A stretch of 64,000 bases of DNA, taken from positions 992,001 to 1,056,000 of the forward strand of contig JAACJP010000002.1 in the NCBI GenBank assembly GCA_013368375.1. Direction: 5' to 3'. The DNA is from Tricholomella constricta. Taxonomy: Eukaryota; Basidiomycota; Agaricomycetes; Agaricales; Lyophyllaceae. The notes under the pieces were generated by a model. It ran no database searches. It saw nothing but the letters and a program-made list of their open reading frames with translations, and was not told the DNA's origin. Shown here in pieces: positions 46,251 through 57,166 of the stretch (positions within the stretch are counted from its first letter, which is position 1; each line of letters begins with the position of its first letter). The translations under genes and the position numbers were made by a program.

Positions 46251-46987
46251 GATGACGAGCGGACGAAAGAGCGAAGAAGAGGGATCAAAGGGCTTTATAA
46301 CCTCGGATGTGACCTGACGAAAGTGGTTTGAATGGGTGGAGAACCAGGGGCTCAGCTGCCAATGAAGGTAGTTTTAAGGCGAACAAGGTCTGATGACCAG
46401 GAGACTAGGGGAATGGTGCAAGTCGCAAGCCTTTCGAGTTGTTAAGGGGGAAGAGAGCGCAATCGATCTGCGGACGAGGCGCCACATTGGCTTTGCCTGA
46501 TATGCAAATGAGCACTGTTGTGGTGATTTCGGTCCAGGATGGCGCAATACTTTTTCCATGCCGCGGAGTCTCAAATAATGTCACCACCGATATCGAAACG
46601 GCCGAAACGTTTGTGAAAGCACAGCGGTTGCCAAAGGCCTTGAATACTGTCAACAAACGCGATTATCTACCAATGTCCTACTCAGTTCTATATTTGGTCC
46701 TTTCGCGTATCTATATATTCATAGAGCTCAGGCGATGCGACGCGTTAGCCCCGCCACATGTAGATACAATCGGAAAGATCTAGAGGGAAGGAAGACGCAG
46801 TACAGGTATTTCGGTAGGACCTACGGAAAAGCGCTTAAGGCACTAATCAAGAATCCTCAGAATCAAGACGGAGTCATAGTTTATGTCGAGATTTCTGAAG
46901 TTGCTCATGACTTTGAACAGCAGCCAAATCACGCCGGAAAGGGCATAATTGCTGATCAGGAAGGTTAGCCCATGAACGACCCTCCTC
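46251..46987. other. Upstream region of the sulfate permease
   Basis: About 740 bp expected to include the permease promoter. Short frames on both strands have no recognisable content. Confidence 0.45.
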
Positions 46988-47451
46988 TCACCTGGAGTGC
47001 AGAGGTGCGGCAAAGCCGAAAAGAGCCACAGGGGTGGCCACTGCTAATCAATTTGGCTATCCCGGGAATCATGACCTCAACTCGCCTTGGCGAAGTAAGC
47101 GTTGACAAACAGTCAAAGGACGCAACCAAAGGCGTCATTGCGCATAAAAATCGCGAAGGTTGAAATTACCGACGACCACAGCATCAAAGTATCAGATGGC
47201 GCAAGGAAATGACCAGCGGCCGCAAGAATGAGGCCGATCATTGTCAAACCGAATGTGAAGGCGAAGAACTTCCTGTTGTCGAACGAATGTGTGTTCAATC
47301 AGGCAAGTCGAAATTATGGTGCGTACCTGCACGTATTGAACCACAACTTAAACAGGATACAGCTTGAAATTTACCTCTTCGGACTGGATGGTTGTTCGGG
47401 CGGAAGGTCCACGGCCTTGTTGCCTGGTTAAACAGCGGCCTTGTTGGCCAT
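46988..47451 (-). CDS. Candidate small membrane protein (possibly broken)
   Basis: Tentative. Two GT-AG introns join VDLPPEQPSSPKR to KFFAFTFGLTMIGLILAAAG, HFLAPSDTLMLWSSVISTF, AIFMRNDAF and VATPVALFGFAAPLHSR before a TGA at 46990-46988. Two or three hydrophobic helices are evident, and the frames agree at both joins. The only in-frame ATG upstream (47451, MANKAAV) is followed by an in-frame TAA at codon 8, next to a near-repeat of AACAAGGCCG, so the 5' end is either misread, spliced in a way not seen here, or mutated. No family is recognised. Confidence 0.33.
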
Positions 47452-48694
47452 CTAAGAAATTAGTGTTCGCAGTGCATCGGTGAGAGAGCTTTCTTCCTTC
47501 CCTTTCATCAGGCGGGCTCTGATGTAAAGGATATATGGTGCCCTTTTCTCTGGATCGATCAGATAGTTGTAAGCAAGTGTCTATCGGGCCCTTCAGACAT
47601 CATTGACGAGACTCTGGAACCAAGCAAGGGGGTGACTGAGTATCAAGGGGAGTAATGAGGGACGAATTGGTCCTCGGACGTTTGTATGCTTCCACGGCAG
47701 CATCAGAGAGATCATCGCGGAGTCGCAAGCTTCACGTCCTGAGTAAAGGTCTAGAGACTCCCATCCAGTGCCGAATTTTATTTGGCCGGCCTTCCGAACT
47801 CAGCACCCCTGCGAGATAAACTGGCAGCTCTTCTCCTCGCTCCACGACATGAACCATAAAGACCTAAGGACATGCTTTTCGCTCGCGAAAGAAATTCGCG
47901 AATAATGGTGATGAGGCCCTGTTCCCGTTTTTACCCCTGAGCAAACCTGACGCTTGTTATAAGCCAATGATACCAGAGCACGCTATGCGAGGACATACCG
48001 ACAGCACAAAATGTAGGACATTGGGTCCACGAAGACGATCCTAATCAATAAACTACAAATAATACCAACCCTCGCGAACCGAAGGCGAGGTTCAGTGGAG
48101 TGCACAGGGGCCGAGATTATGGTGTGACGACTGCTCAAAGTGTCGGGTGGCCTAATTCTGACCTCATTTAAAGGGTCTGAGCGTAAATTTGCTAGAGAAA
48201 GGGAAGCCATTAACTTGATTTAAATTCGATGTCGAGGATCAACATGGCCCACCCGGGAAACCTCAAGCATTGTCACTCAGTTAGTCAGCGAGATTGATGT
48301 GAGGATACGACGGCATTTGAAGCTATATTCGACCATCTCAATGGTAAGCCCCGACCATCAAACGAAACTTGCGGTTGGGCTTACTAGAAATGTGAGCAAG
48401 CATGTTGGATCATTGGAACAGATCGTAAATACCTCATTATACCTTTTTAAGTCCCGTAACTTTTTGGATTGGGCTTCTGTAATACTGGAGCGCCCCGAGA
48501 AGCATTGAACCCGCTCAATGCAAAAATTGATACAGTACGGAGTGCTTCCGGAAAGAGGCGATCACGCGGCGCAATAGTAGTAGGCGTTGTAGATCCTGGG
48601 TGGTGAGATCATTGAAAGTAAAACAATGGCTGAATCCATAGACAAAACAAGATTCCCATGCGAATGGAAAAAGATAGAGAACAATAACACTCAG
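47452..48694. other. Gene-poor stretch of about 1.2 kb
   Basis: No coding, RNA or repeat feature could be supported between the candidate membrane protein and NDC80. Confidence 0.45.
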
Positions 48695-51011
48695 TCAACC
48701 TCCTTCGGAAAATTCTCGCAGCTCCCTTAGATGTCGAGAAATCTCCTCTTTAAAGATAGCGATGTCGTGGCTATTCTTGATGATGGCGCGGACGGTTTCT
48801 TCCTTCAAGCGGGATACCTTCTCGATCTGCTCACGGTAACTGTCGCCGGGGGAGACAGTTAATATGCAGTCGAGATTCGAGAAATGGAAAATCAACTCAA
48901 CTCGAACTGGAGAGCCTGTAAACGGGATTTCACTCCCATTCCATTGGCCAAAGCTGCGGTTCGAGCATGGGCAAGGTCTCGCTCCAACCTCGCAGCCTCC
49001 CCATTGGCTACGAGTGCCTCCTGTTGGGCCGCCTGATTCCAGACACGGTGAGTAGAACGCGTTAAAAAACTGAAACGGAATGACAAACGTCTCGCAGATC
49101 ATCTGCTTGTTCATTCAGTGCCATGACTTTCTTCTCCAGTTCTCCGATCTCTTCGTCCACGTTTTCGCAGTCCAGTGAAAGCTGGTCAAGTTCGTTGTCC
49201 ACTTTTATGCGCTCACTCTCCAGCGACGCTCGTTCCGAGCGTTTAGACTCCGCCACCCCACTGAGTGTCGGTTTAATGACCTTTCTGATATCTGCTCCTG
49301 CCAAGAGGAGCTGTGGATTTGATATCGCGGTGTTGAGCTCCAGGGTGAGATCGACATCCTCAAACGGAGGGGGGAGAGGGGGAAAGAGCTCCAGGGAAGA
49401 AAGAAGATGGGTGTAAACATCAAGGGCTTCTTCTGCCGCTTCCGCGCGATGAGTAACGTTAACCTCAAGCGTCATTACTACCTTGTGAGTCTCAGCGATT
49501 TTCTGCTTCAGGTCTTCCAAATTCCGTGAAAGCATTTCGTGATCGGTGTTCATGCGCTCAACTTCTTCTGGAGATAGATTTTGCGCTGTCACGACCTCAA
49601 TTAACCTGTCTTGCTCTTGCTTGAGCTGTTCCAGATGAGCGGCTGCCTCGTGCTTATCAGATGCCCCGAACGGTCACTGATTCCAGATAAATCAACGCAC
49701 CACCGGTAGCCAGCTCCGCCTTTTCATACGCAATGGTGTCAATCAGCTTCTTCTTCCTTCCCTCGTACTGTTGCAGAATTTTCCGGAACTTTTCGCTATC
49801 GGCCGTTAATAGGACATTCTCGTTCTGGAGTTTCGCGACTGGGGCCTGTTGGGGTGTGAGTGAGAACGAAATCAACGTCGCGGAGTATTTACTGCTGATG
49901 ACTTGAGTTTAGTGTACTCAGCCTTCGCTTGATTTAGCCTGTCTATCTGCTCCTCCAGATCAGTCTGCACCCTTTCATTCTTTCGGGCTGTAGTCACGAG
50001 GTTAGGAACATAAATCATAAATTGTGTGACACGAACCATATCTATCCTCAAGATATTGATTTGGTTCCACGAAATCGTCTATCAGATCCAACCAAACGGT
50101 GTAAGCTTGGTCGAAGTAATCGAAGGCAAGTGCGCAGTGATCATAAGGATCATCAAACTCCTCCGGAATGTCAGTCGGGATTTGCAGAGTTGGGTGACCA
50201 CTGCATAGATATTCTCCTCGCAACTGGGATAGACTCGATTTAGGATGATTGAACCGCTCGTCGGGGAGTAACGCACCTTGCAAATCTCTACAAGCCAGTG
50301 TAGGACACCGAGCAGTGAAGGCCATGAGTGCATACTTGCCGGCGCGGCGAGCCATTTGTTGTCGATTTGATGGGCGAAAGGATATCGTAGGGCTTTCAGA
50401 GCAGGGACAAATTCGTCCTCAAAGCGATTGTTGTGATTTAGAGGATGCGATGGATCGAGAGTAAGGAGTAAGAAATCAAAGATCGCCCGGTAGTCCTTCC
50501 CCTGGATATTGGCCAAACTCGCCATGGATATCTCAAATCCTTCGCCCTGCAAGTAGCTGAATATCTCTTGCCGCATTTTTGTTTGATAATGCCGGTCTCG
50601 CAGTGGCCGAGTATCTTTGAGTGTTTGGCTACTGGATGGGGGAGCAAGATTAGCTCCCCCGGCCCAGAGAGATCCACGACGCGTGCTGCTGAAAGATATG
50701 AGTTAGTTCCGTAAGGGTTCAAGCGCAATAGTTTGGGCGTTTCGCAACTTGTTTAGCGGCGTCCTCCCATAGCTAGGTTTCGTTGTGCTCTGCAATAACG
50801 AGTTGGCGTTCTGCGATCTCATCATAGACTGCCTTTGGTTTGGACCTGGACCTGGAGTTTGGTATGGAGCACGAAGAGCGGGGCCAGCCAGAGACATGCG
50901 CATGTTCGATGTGGGTTTCTTGATTGTGGCCGGCACAGGGATCCCTGACCGTACGTTGCCATGTGGATCAGACGCAGGCTGCATCGTTGATCGACGTCGC
51001 GCGTCCGCCAT
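48695..51011 (-). CDS. NDC80: Kinetochore protein Ndc80 (Hec1)
   Basis: Outer-kinetochore microtubule-binding subunit of the Ndc80 complex. A basic, disordered N-terminal tail (MADARRRSTMQPASDP, target of Aurora B in other species) leads to SARRGSLWAGGANLAPP and RDRHYQTKMRQEIFSYLQGE, then the calponin-homology domain: IQGKDYRAIFDFLLLTLDPS, RFEDEFVPALKALRYPFAHQ, SWPSLLGVLHWLVEICK. From about 50,350 the protein becomes a long coiled coil with heptad patterns (EKFRKILQQYEGRKKKLIDT; NLEDLKQKIAETHKVVMTLE) and ends EEISRHLRELREFSEGG. About nine introns. It is divergent from MOG1 by 238 bp. Confidence 0.92.
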
Positions 51012-51249
51012 TCAAACAGAACGGGGAAGAGAGAAGGTAGATAAATAGACGAAAACATGAAATGTGACAGACGCGTCGCGTTATTGTCACATTGTTAGAT
51101 CACATGATCAGCCAGAACCGAGTCTCGGCTCTCATCAAAGCTCAACAACTGCGATGACTACCATTGACCTGTCTGGAGTTTAAATACCGACTGCAGCAGT
51201 CTTTGCTTTATTAGCCTCAAAAGGAGGCCTCAACAGAACCCATACCAGC

Positions 51250-51893
51250 ATGACATCGCTTATCAAACGCGATCTCTTTGGCGGCGCGATCACCGTAAAT
51301 ACACCGCCCAACCTTGTTGACGCCTCGTGAGTACATTCTCTCCATTCTACGATAGCTGACTTTATATACCCAAATTTAGGGATTTGCGCCAGGTTCCAGA
51401 CACCCAAGAAGTGTTCCTTTACCCCGATTCGGGCATCAGTATCATCGTGGAGATTTTGGAAAAGGTCGACGCTTCCAACTTCGATGCCGCGATTAGGTAC
51501 GTTCATATATGTCATCCTCATGATCACGAGCTTATCCGCATTTCCAGGTTTCATTTCAACTCCCTAGCCCACGATAACTCGGCAGTGTCGGCAGTGGTTG
51601 AGACCGTAACGGTTATCCCCAACGATCGAGGGGACTCTACACCATCAGCCATCGTATTATCCGGCCTTCAAGGTGTTCCGAAATTCAATCGGCCCACTCC
51701 CGACGAGGTCCACATCTTGATGGCACTTTACCGTTTGGAACACAAGAACGTCGACCTTGTGGTCACTTTCAATGTCCCCACCGCTTCAAGCGATGGGGGC
51801 GCGGTCTCCGCCGAAGGCTTGGATATTGCACGATCGCACTTCGATGCACTCATCCGATCTCTTCACATCGTTGACTTTGGGTTATTCGTATAG
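51250..51893 (+). CDS. MOG1: Ran-binding protein Mog1
   Basis: Small Ran GTPase-binding factor that promotes guanine nucleotide release and supports nuclear protein import. Exons read MTSLIKRDLFGGAITVNTPP, NLVDASDLRQVPDTQEVF, YPDSGISIIVEILEK and HFNSLAHDNSAVSAVVETVT, ending SLHIVDFGLFV. LFGGAI and DLRQVPDTQEVF are family hallmarks. About 185 residues, the usual size, with two short introns near 51328 and 51497. Intact. Confidence 0.93.
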
Positions 51894-52148
51894 CTATCAG
51901 GCTTTAAAGTTTGAAAACGCCTTCACATAAGAAGTTGTTTGTTGAAACCAATAAATTTCCAGACACTCGACGTAATCGTCGGGACAGTGTCTTCCACAAT
52001 CGCCGAGCTTGTGCTTTCATGCTGATTGAATTCTTTCGTGCAGAGGCTGGACAACGTGGACATGGCTAACATAACTAGTACAGGTGCTATTGCTACAGCA
52101 AGGTATATATCCCAAGATGAAAAGAAAAAGTCGAGAACACAGCACGCA

Positions 52149-54115
52149 TCAAGCCCCGGTACCATCCAACTCCTCCTCCGCCTCGGGCTCCTCCACAATT
52201 TTCTCTCGTGTGCTCATAGAGACTGCGGCTGCCGCCGCCTTCGCCTCTTTTTTCCGTTTCGCAGAGTCCTTGAGCTTTTCCCACCGTTCGCGAAATTTCG
52301 CAATCATGGCTTTCTGTCGAGAAGGAAAATTCAGCGTCGACCTTGAGCACCAGCAGAATGACACGAACATGTTTCTCGTTCTCAGCTCGAACGCCGCGGA
52401 GCTCTTCCTCGAGCTCTTTCAGCCGGCGCGCATATTGCGCTTCACGCCCAGAAGTTATGCCAGGTAACGGAACGGCAGGCACGTTGAGATTCAGGCTGCT
52501 CAAGTCCAACCCTGTGCGTTGGCCTACCATGGACGCGCCCATGGCCCGCTGGGCCTTTAACGAAGGACAAAGCTTTTAACTGAGTGGTTGGGCAAAGATT
52601 GAAAACAACTCACCTCCCTCGTCGCTTGGAATATGCTATCACGTAGTTGCAAATCTTGTTCCTTCCGAAGCTGGAGCACACGCTCGGTCGCCTCTAATCG
52701 CTTCTTCATAGCGTCAGCCTCAAGTTTAAGGGTCACATTCTCCCTTTTAAGAGCTGCCGGAGTTGGCTCGTTCCCCGAAGGAATGACAAAGAACGATTCT
52801 GACAATTCATCACCTAGGGACTCTGCGCATAAATCTGAGCAATCCATCCAGAAAAAAAATTAAGAAACAGGCTCCTCGTACCTTCGTCAAACAGCCCCTC
52901 ATCGAATTCATCGTCGTAGCTGGACATGGCGACACTCAATGTGGATTTCCGACCAGCCTTGTTTCCATCTCTGCCGATCCCTATTCGCCGAGTAAAGCGC
53001 GAGAACATAGGTTCGTCTGCAGAATCGGTGTCACTGCTCAGACTAGCGTCCCTTCGCGGCGTGGGGGGCGTCCTCACGCCTGACGCAGCTTCGGTATTTC
53101 CAAGGGGCACAGTTGCAAACGCCACCGGCTGCGAGAGGTTATCGAGCATCCCCTGCATTATATTCCAAAACTGGTTGAATGCATCGCCCGGGTCTGACTA
53201 TAGGGCCACGATAGTGAGTGTAAAGTGACATGCCAGACACATGAGGCCACTTACACGCTGTCCTGCGAGAAGCATGAACGACTCGTCCACAGTATTCTGG
53301 CTATCGGTCATGGGCCTGAGCGGTGGCGTCGACGGAGTGGATCGAGTGATACCAAGGTGCGCAGAAGACCGGGGAGCGGAGAATTGTGGAAGTTCCAGTT
53401 TCTGGGGTAGAGATGGATCCTTCCCTTCCTCTTTGAGCTTCTCTATCTTGCGGTTAATCTCCTTGGCTGCTTTACAGTGCTCGTTGTAAAGTAACCTTAA
53501 CGTCCTCTTTGCCTGTATAGAGGTGAAACATCATGGTTATGCTGGGCCACGACGCGGACGACAAGTGACTGAACTGATTCGTCATTGCTGCGCTCGACGG
53601 CAGCCTGATAGGCTTCCGCCGCTTTCAAATGTTCCTCTGCAGCTGGAATGAGTAGTCCGTTCCCCAAATTATCCTCTGCATTCGCAGCATGCTGGTGAGC
53701 CTGTTCTAGTATTAGCGACCGTAACAAATTCGCTGTTGATCAGAATAAAATTACGGCATTCATAGGCATAGGAATATGTGACATTCTTCATATACCAGGG
53801 TCCACTTTCAAAAGGTTGGACGGGGAGGTGAACGAGAAGTAATCTATGATCGCTTCACCGCCGCTCGTCACGCCAACGGAGCCCTCAGGCAAACATGTAC
53901 AAGCAATGACCTGCCCATTTCGAGCCGCGTCGCCGATCGCGCTCCAATTGCCTGATCAGCCAACTGAGCTCTACAGAGGTCGTTTAGAAGGCCAAGCCAC
54001 CCGAATAACATCCAAGGGGCTGAATCAGAGGTGGCACTCTTAGAAAACTCGTAGCTGACTGAGGATGACAAGGAACGGCGCAGTTTGGATGGCGGCACGA
54101 ATTTACAGCCTCCAT
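52149..54115 (-). CDS. Coiled-coil protein with N-terminal MIT-like helical segment
   Basis: About 510 residues, function unknown. Start ATG GAG GCT at 54115, then introns of 48 and 49 nt give SATSFLRVPPLIQPLGCYSG and NWSAIGDAARNGQ, followed by GEAIIDYFSFTSPSNLLKVD. Next is a helical hairpin-like segment (LRSLILEQAHQHAANAEDNL, AAEEHLKAAEAYQAAVER, LRLLYNEHCKAAKEINRKIE) that resembles an MIT or TPR-type bundle. Then come a Ser/Pro-rich region, SSYDDEFDEGLFDE, and heptad coiled coils (LKLEADAMKKRLEATERVLQ; YARRLKELEEELRGVRAENE) ending EEELDGTGA. MIT domains bind ESCRT-III tails, so a membrane-trafficking role is possible but is only an inference. Confidence 0.68.
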
Positions 54116-54519
54116 TGAAACGATACGATAATGGATTATACATAGTATAGTGGGCGGATTCCTGTAGATTAATTATCAGCTAAGAAGACCTGTAGAATCC
54201 TCTCCCTCAGCCTCTCGCACCCAAATCCACGTGAAAGCTTTCATGCATTAGGAGTCCTCACCGACCCACTATATGAGATCGAAGAATTGTCTTACTCCTC
54301 GGCTAGAGAAGGTACTCCTCGGCTAGAGAAGGTACTCCTCGGCTAGAGTGGGTACGAAGGATGTCGACCCGCACGACCCCGATGCTCATAATAGCATGAC
54401 GCAATGAAAAGCCCCTTTTCAAGATACATAAAGCCAGCCGATTTTCGAGCTGAGCGATCAATTCTTCATTTCCTCATACACTCATCACCCACTATAACCC
54501 AGGCCAATCGATAATCAAC
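54116..54519. other. Divergent promoter region with a tandem repeat
   Basis: About 400 bp between the coiled-coil gene and a possible small gene. It contains the 20-nt repeat listed next and an AT-rich ACATAAAG element near 54426. Confidence 0.5.
54293..54352. repeat. Three tandem 20-nt repeats
   Basis: TACTCCTCGGCTAGAGAAGG occurs twice in a row, and a third unit differs only in its last four bases (TGGG). There are no spacers, so this is a minisatellite and not a CRISPR-type array. Confidence 0.93.
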
Positions 54520-54807
54520 ATGAGCCACTTCCCTACCATTTACATCCCCTTCTTCACCAGAAGAGTAGCAGCCAGGCAGGCTAAGCGTGAGGTAAGTGCG
54601 TCCTGAGCACATCTTTCTTAAGCTTTGAAACCTAACTCTTTCCCGGGAAGGCTAAGTTACGTCTTCGAAATAGCCCTATTATGAAGATTGGGTCCGTTAC
54701 GGTGGTCAACCCAGTATGTCACCTTGACATTCCTTGCGTGTATTATCTGATTATAGCTACCTTTCTTGATGTCAGGACGAAGGGACACATCCGCCCCGAA
54801 AACCTGA
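54520..54807 (+). CDS. Candidate 61-residue protein, three exons
   Basis: Small model supported by splice signals rather than homology. MSHFPTIYIPFFTRRVAARQ-AKRE is followed by a strong GTAAGT donor, then AKLRLRNSPIMKIGSVTVVN-P, a second GTATGT donor, and LPFLMSGRRDTSAPKT before TGA. A pyrimidine-rich leader (CATTTCCTCATACACTCATC) precedes the ATG. The product is short and basic; it lacks a CaaX end, so it is not a classical pheromone precursor. It may be a real short gene or a noncoding transcript. Confidence 0.4.
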
Positions 54808-56038
54808 AGTAACTGACCCAAGAAATAAAAGGAAAGAATTTGTCCTTATCCGTGGCAGTAAGGTCACTGCGCCACAGACCATCGCTCGTCCTGCGAATAT
54901 AAAGCCGCACAATGAGCGTCGTGTGCGTTGGGCCAAGACTGTTTAACCTCAAGCGCACAATTAAGTGTTCAAGAACTCTAAGACTCCAGGCGGCACGATG
55001 AAATTGACAAACCACGATTGAGTTTTTTCAAAGTTCTGCACTGCTAGCAAAAACACATTGTTCAGCCCGGCTGTCAATCGTTGTGTTCGGCAATCACATA
55101 TATCATTCAGTGTCATTAATGTTAATTCTACCATCCCTTGTACTATTATTCTGTTGTCTCTTCTACCCTACCTCTTGTTCAACGACCAAGTTTCAAAAAT
55201 GAGAAAATCACAACACCTAATTTTGGGCAATTCAGACATCCCGGATTGACATTCTCGGAAGAAAGAGAAAAGCAGAAAAGTCCGGCGGGCATGCTCCCTT
55301 TTACTTTTGTGCCTCAGAAAAATTCCTCTCTGTAGTATGACTCCATATCAGGTAGCTTTAAACCTTGTCCGACCGTCAATAGCTTTGAAGTTGCATTTAA
55401 ACGCTCTGCGATCGTCGTGATGCCTGACTCAAAAAGTTGGAAGGTGTTAACCGATGGAGATTAAGCCAAAGCGTGTAATAAAATACAATAGGGGTTCAGA
55501 CGCGTGCCATGGTGGAGGGGGATGTTTACATCTGTGTGTTCTGGAGGCGTCACCGATCTGTAGATCAATTCATTGTTCAACCATTCAACCATCCGTGTCG
55601 ATGGAAGACCACACGTCTCTTGACGAAGGATACATCTAGGGGGTGGGGGGGAGGGGGGCTAGGAAAGAACAGAATCATGTATAGTATACCCATTGGCTTT
55701 CATCAATAATCGTTTCTCTGCTCTGTATCAGGTAAAACCTGTGACTGGCCGTGTACATTCATGTATATCCAATGGACGCCAAGTAATCTCCAAAAAGTAG
55801 GGTGGAAGAGACCAATCGGACCCGTTCCAGGTGACCCGTACCCAAAAGCAACAGGACTCCGCTTTATTGCAAACCTATAAATTCAAACCATCACAAAACG
55901 ACCGCGAGCCATACCCACATACCGCACCCCCATGATGCAATTTTTTTCCTTCTTTCACCGACGCAGGTCAATTTCGGCAAGCGTGAAGCCATCCAAATGC
56001 AAGGTGCGAACTGCCTACTGGCTATGACAAGCGGCCAC
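54808..56038. other. Gene-poor stretch of about 1.2 kb
   Basis: AT-rich noncoding sequence with many stops in all frames. A G-rich tract (GGGGGTGGGGGGGAGGGGGG) lies near 55640. No gene or transposon termini identified. Confidence 0.45.
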
Positions 56039-56545
56039 CTAATGGGTGTGCGAGCATAGGACCAGACTGAAGGGAAAACGCGCAAAGTCCCTTCTATATT
56101 TCGCTCTGCGTCGATGAGGATCAAATTCAAATTGGCCAGTCCTCGCAAAAAATATCGCACGTCCATGGTATACTCGACCACGACAGAATCCACCTCTGCT
56201 CACGATGGCAATGAAGTTCTGTCCACAAATTTCGATGTGAGCTCGAAATGGTTCGATGAGCCAGAGGAACGTCCAACAAAACGGAGATCATCTAATGGGT
56301 GTGCGAGCATAGGACCAGACTGAAGGGAAAACGCGCAAAGTCCCTTCTATATTTCGCTCTGCGTCGATGAGGATCAAATTCAAATTGGCCAGTCCTCGCA
56401 AAAAATATCGCACGTCCATGGTATACTCGACCACGACAGAATCCACCTCTGCTCACGATGGCAATGAAGTTCTGTCCACAAATTTCGATGTGAGCTCGAA
56501 ATGGTTCGATGAGCCAGAGGAACGTCCAACAAAACGGAGATCATC
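56039..56545. repeat. Exact 253-bp tandem duplication
   Basis: Sequence at 56041-56292 is repeated without a mismatch at 56294-56545, starting AATGGGTGTGCGAGCATAGG in each copy. The unit contains about 70 bp of upstream sequence and the first 60 codons of the orphan gene that follows. 253 is not a multiple of three. Confidence 0.95.
56114..56323 (+). pseudogene. Truncated first copy of the orphan gene
   Basis: Begins MRIKFKLASPRKKYRTSMVY and matches the downstream gene for 60 codons, then runs into the duplication junction and stops after SNGCASIGPD. The truncated 69-residue product results from the duplicated unit re-entering noncoding sequence. Confidence 0.7.
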
Positions 56546-56882
56546 CCTGAATCGGTGGTTACAGGCTGGTAGACGGTTGACGTTGGCATTGGGAGAGCCT
56601 CGGACGCATATGATGGGAACTGATGAAGAGGTAGTCGAATTGACACCCTACGTGTTGGGACTGAACGAGTCGGAGAGCATGCAGGCGGTCAGCGCGGAGA
56701 GAAGTCCACGAATTTGTCGGGGCGTCCAACGGCAGTCAAGTCAGGCGGAAATTATTGATCCGTTCATGAAGGCGCCGCGGCGACGGCTTGGAGAGTACCC
56801 CGAATCATTCTTTTCAAGGAATGCGGTGGAATCTCGGGTGTCGATATCTAGCTGGCAGGGATCGACGATGTGCGTCTCGTGA
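56367..56882 (+). CDS. Orphan basic protein, 171 residues
   Basis: Intronless frame MRIKFKLASPRKKYRTSMVY through STNFDVSSKWFDEPEERPTK, RRLTLALGEPRTHMMGTDEE, YVLGLNESESMQAVSAERSP to QGSTMCVS. Not recognised. The N-terminus is basic with RPTKRRSS, and the middle has short ordered-looking segments. It is the full-length version of a gene whose 5' third is duplicated just upstream. Expression is unproven. Confidence 0.5.
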   Translation: MRIKFKLASPRKKYRTSMVYSTTTESTSAHDGNEVLSTNFDVSSKWFDEPEERPTKRRSSLNRWLQAGRRLTLALGEPRTHMMGTDEEVVELTPYVLGLNESESMQAVSAERSPRICRGVQRQSSQAEIIDPFMKAPRRRLGEYPESFFSRNAVESRVSISSWQGSTMCVS

Positions 56883-57166
56883 GGTTTTTTGGGTAGATTT
56901 AGGATACTGTAGTGTTGTTTCTGGGACTCTTGAGCTTGGACTAGGAGACATGGAATGGGATTGATTATCGCTGGCGGTCCGGGAATGCCGAAAAACGGCG
57001 ACAACAGGCCATGTGACCTCATGTGACTTCTTTTCTGCACTCTGGACTCTGCGCATCGTTGTGCCTGCCAACCACAACGACCTAAGCCCTTCCAGCGTCC
57101 AGCTCTCCAAGCTCAGCGTCCTTCGCTTCCACTGCACCACTCACCGCCTGTGCCATCGTGCACACC

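Noticed and set aside
53930..54010. tRNA-like sequence on the minus strand (GAGCTCAGTTGGCTGATCAG)
   Set aside because: No matching D-stem closure, T-loop GTTCGAAT box or acceptor stem; it lies in an intron of the coiled-coil gene.
54293..54352. CRISPR-like array
   Set aside because: The units are contiguous with no spacers and the genome is eukaryotic; it is a minisatellite.
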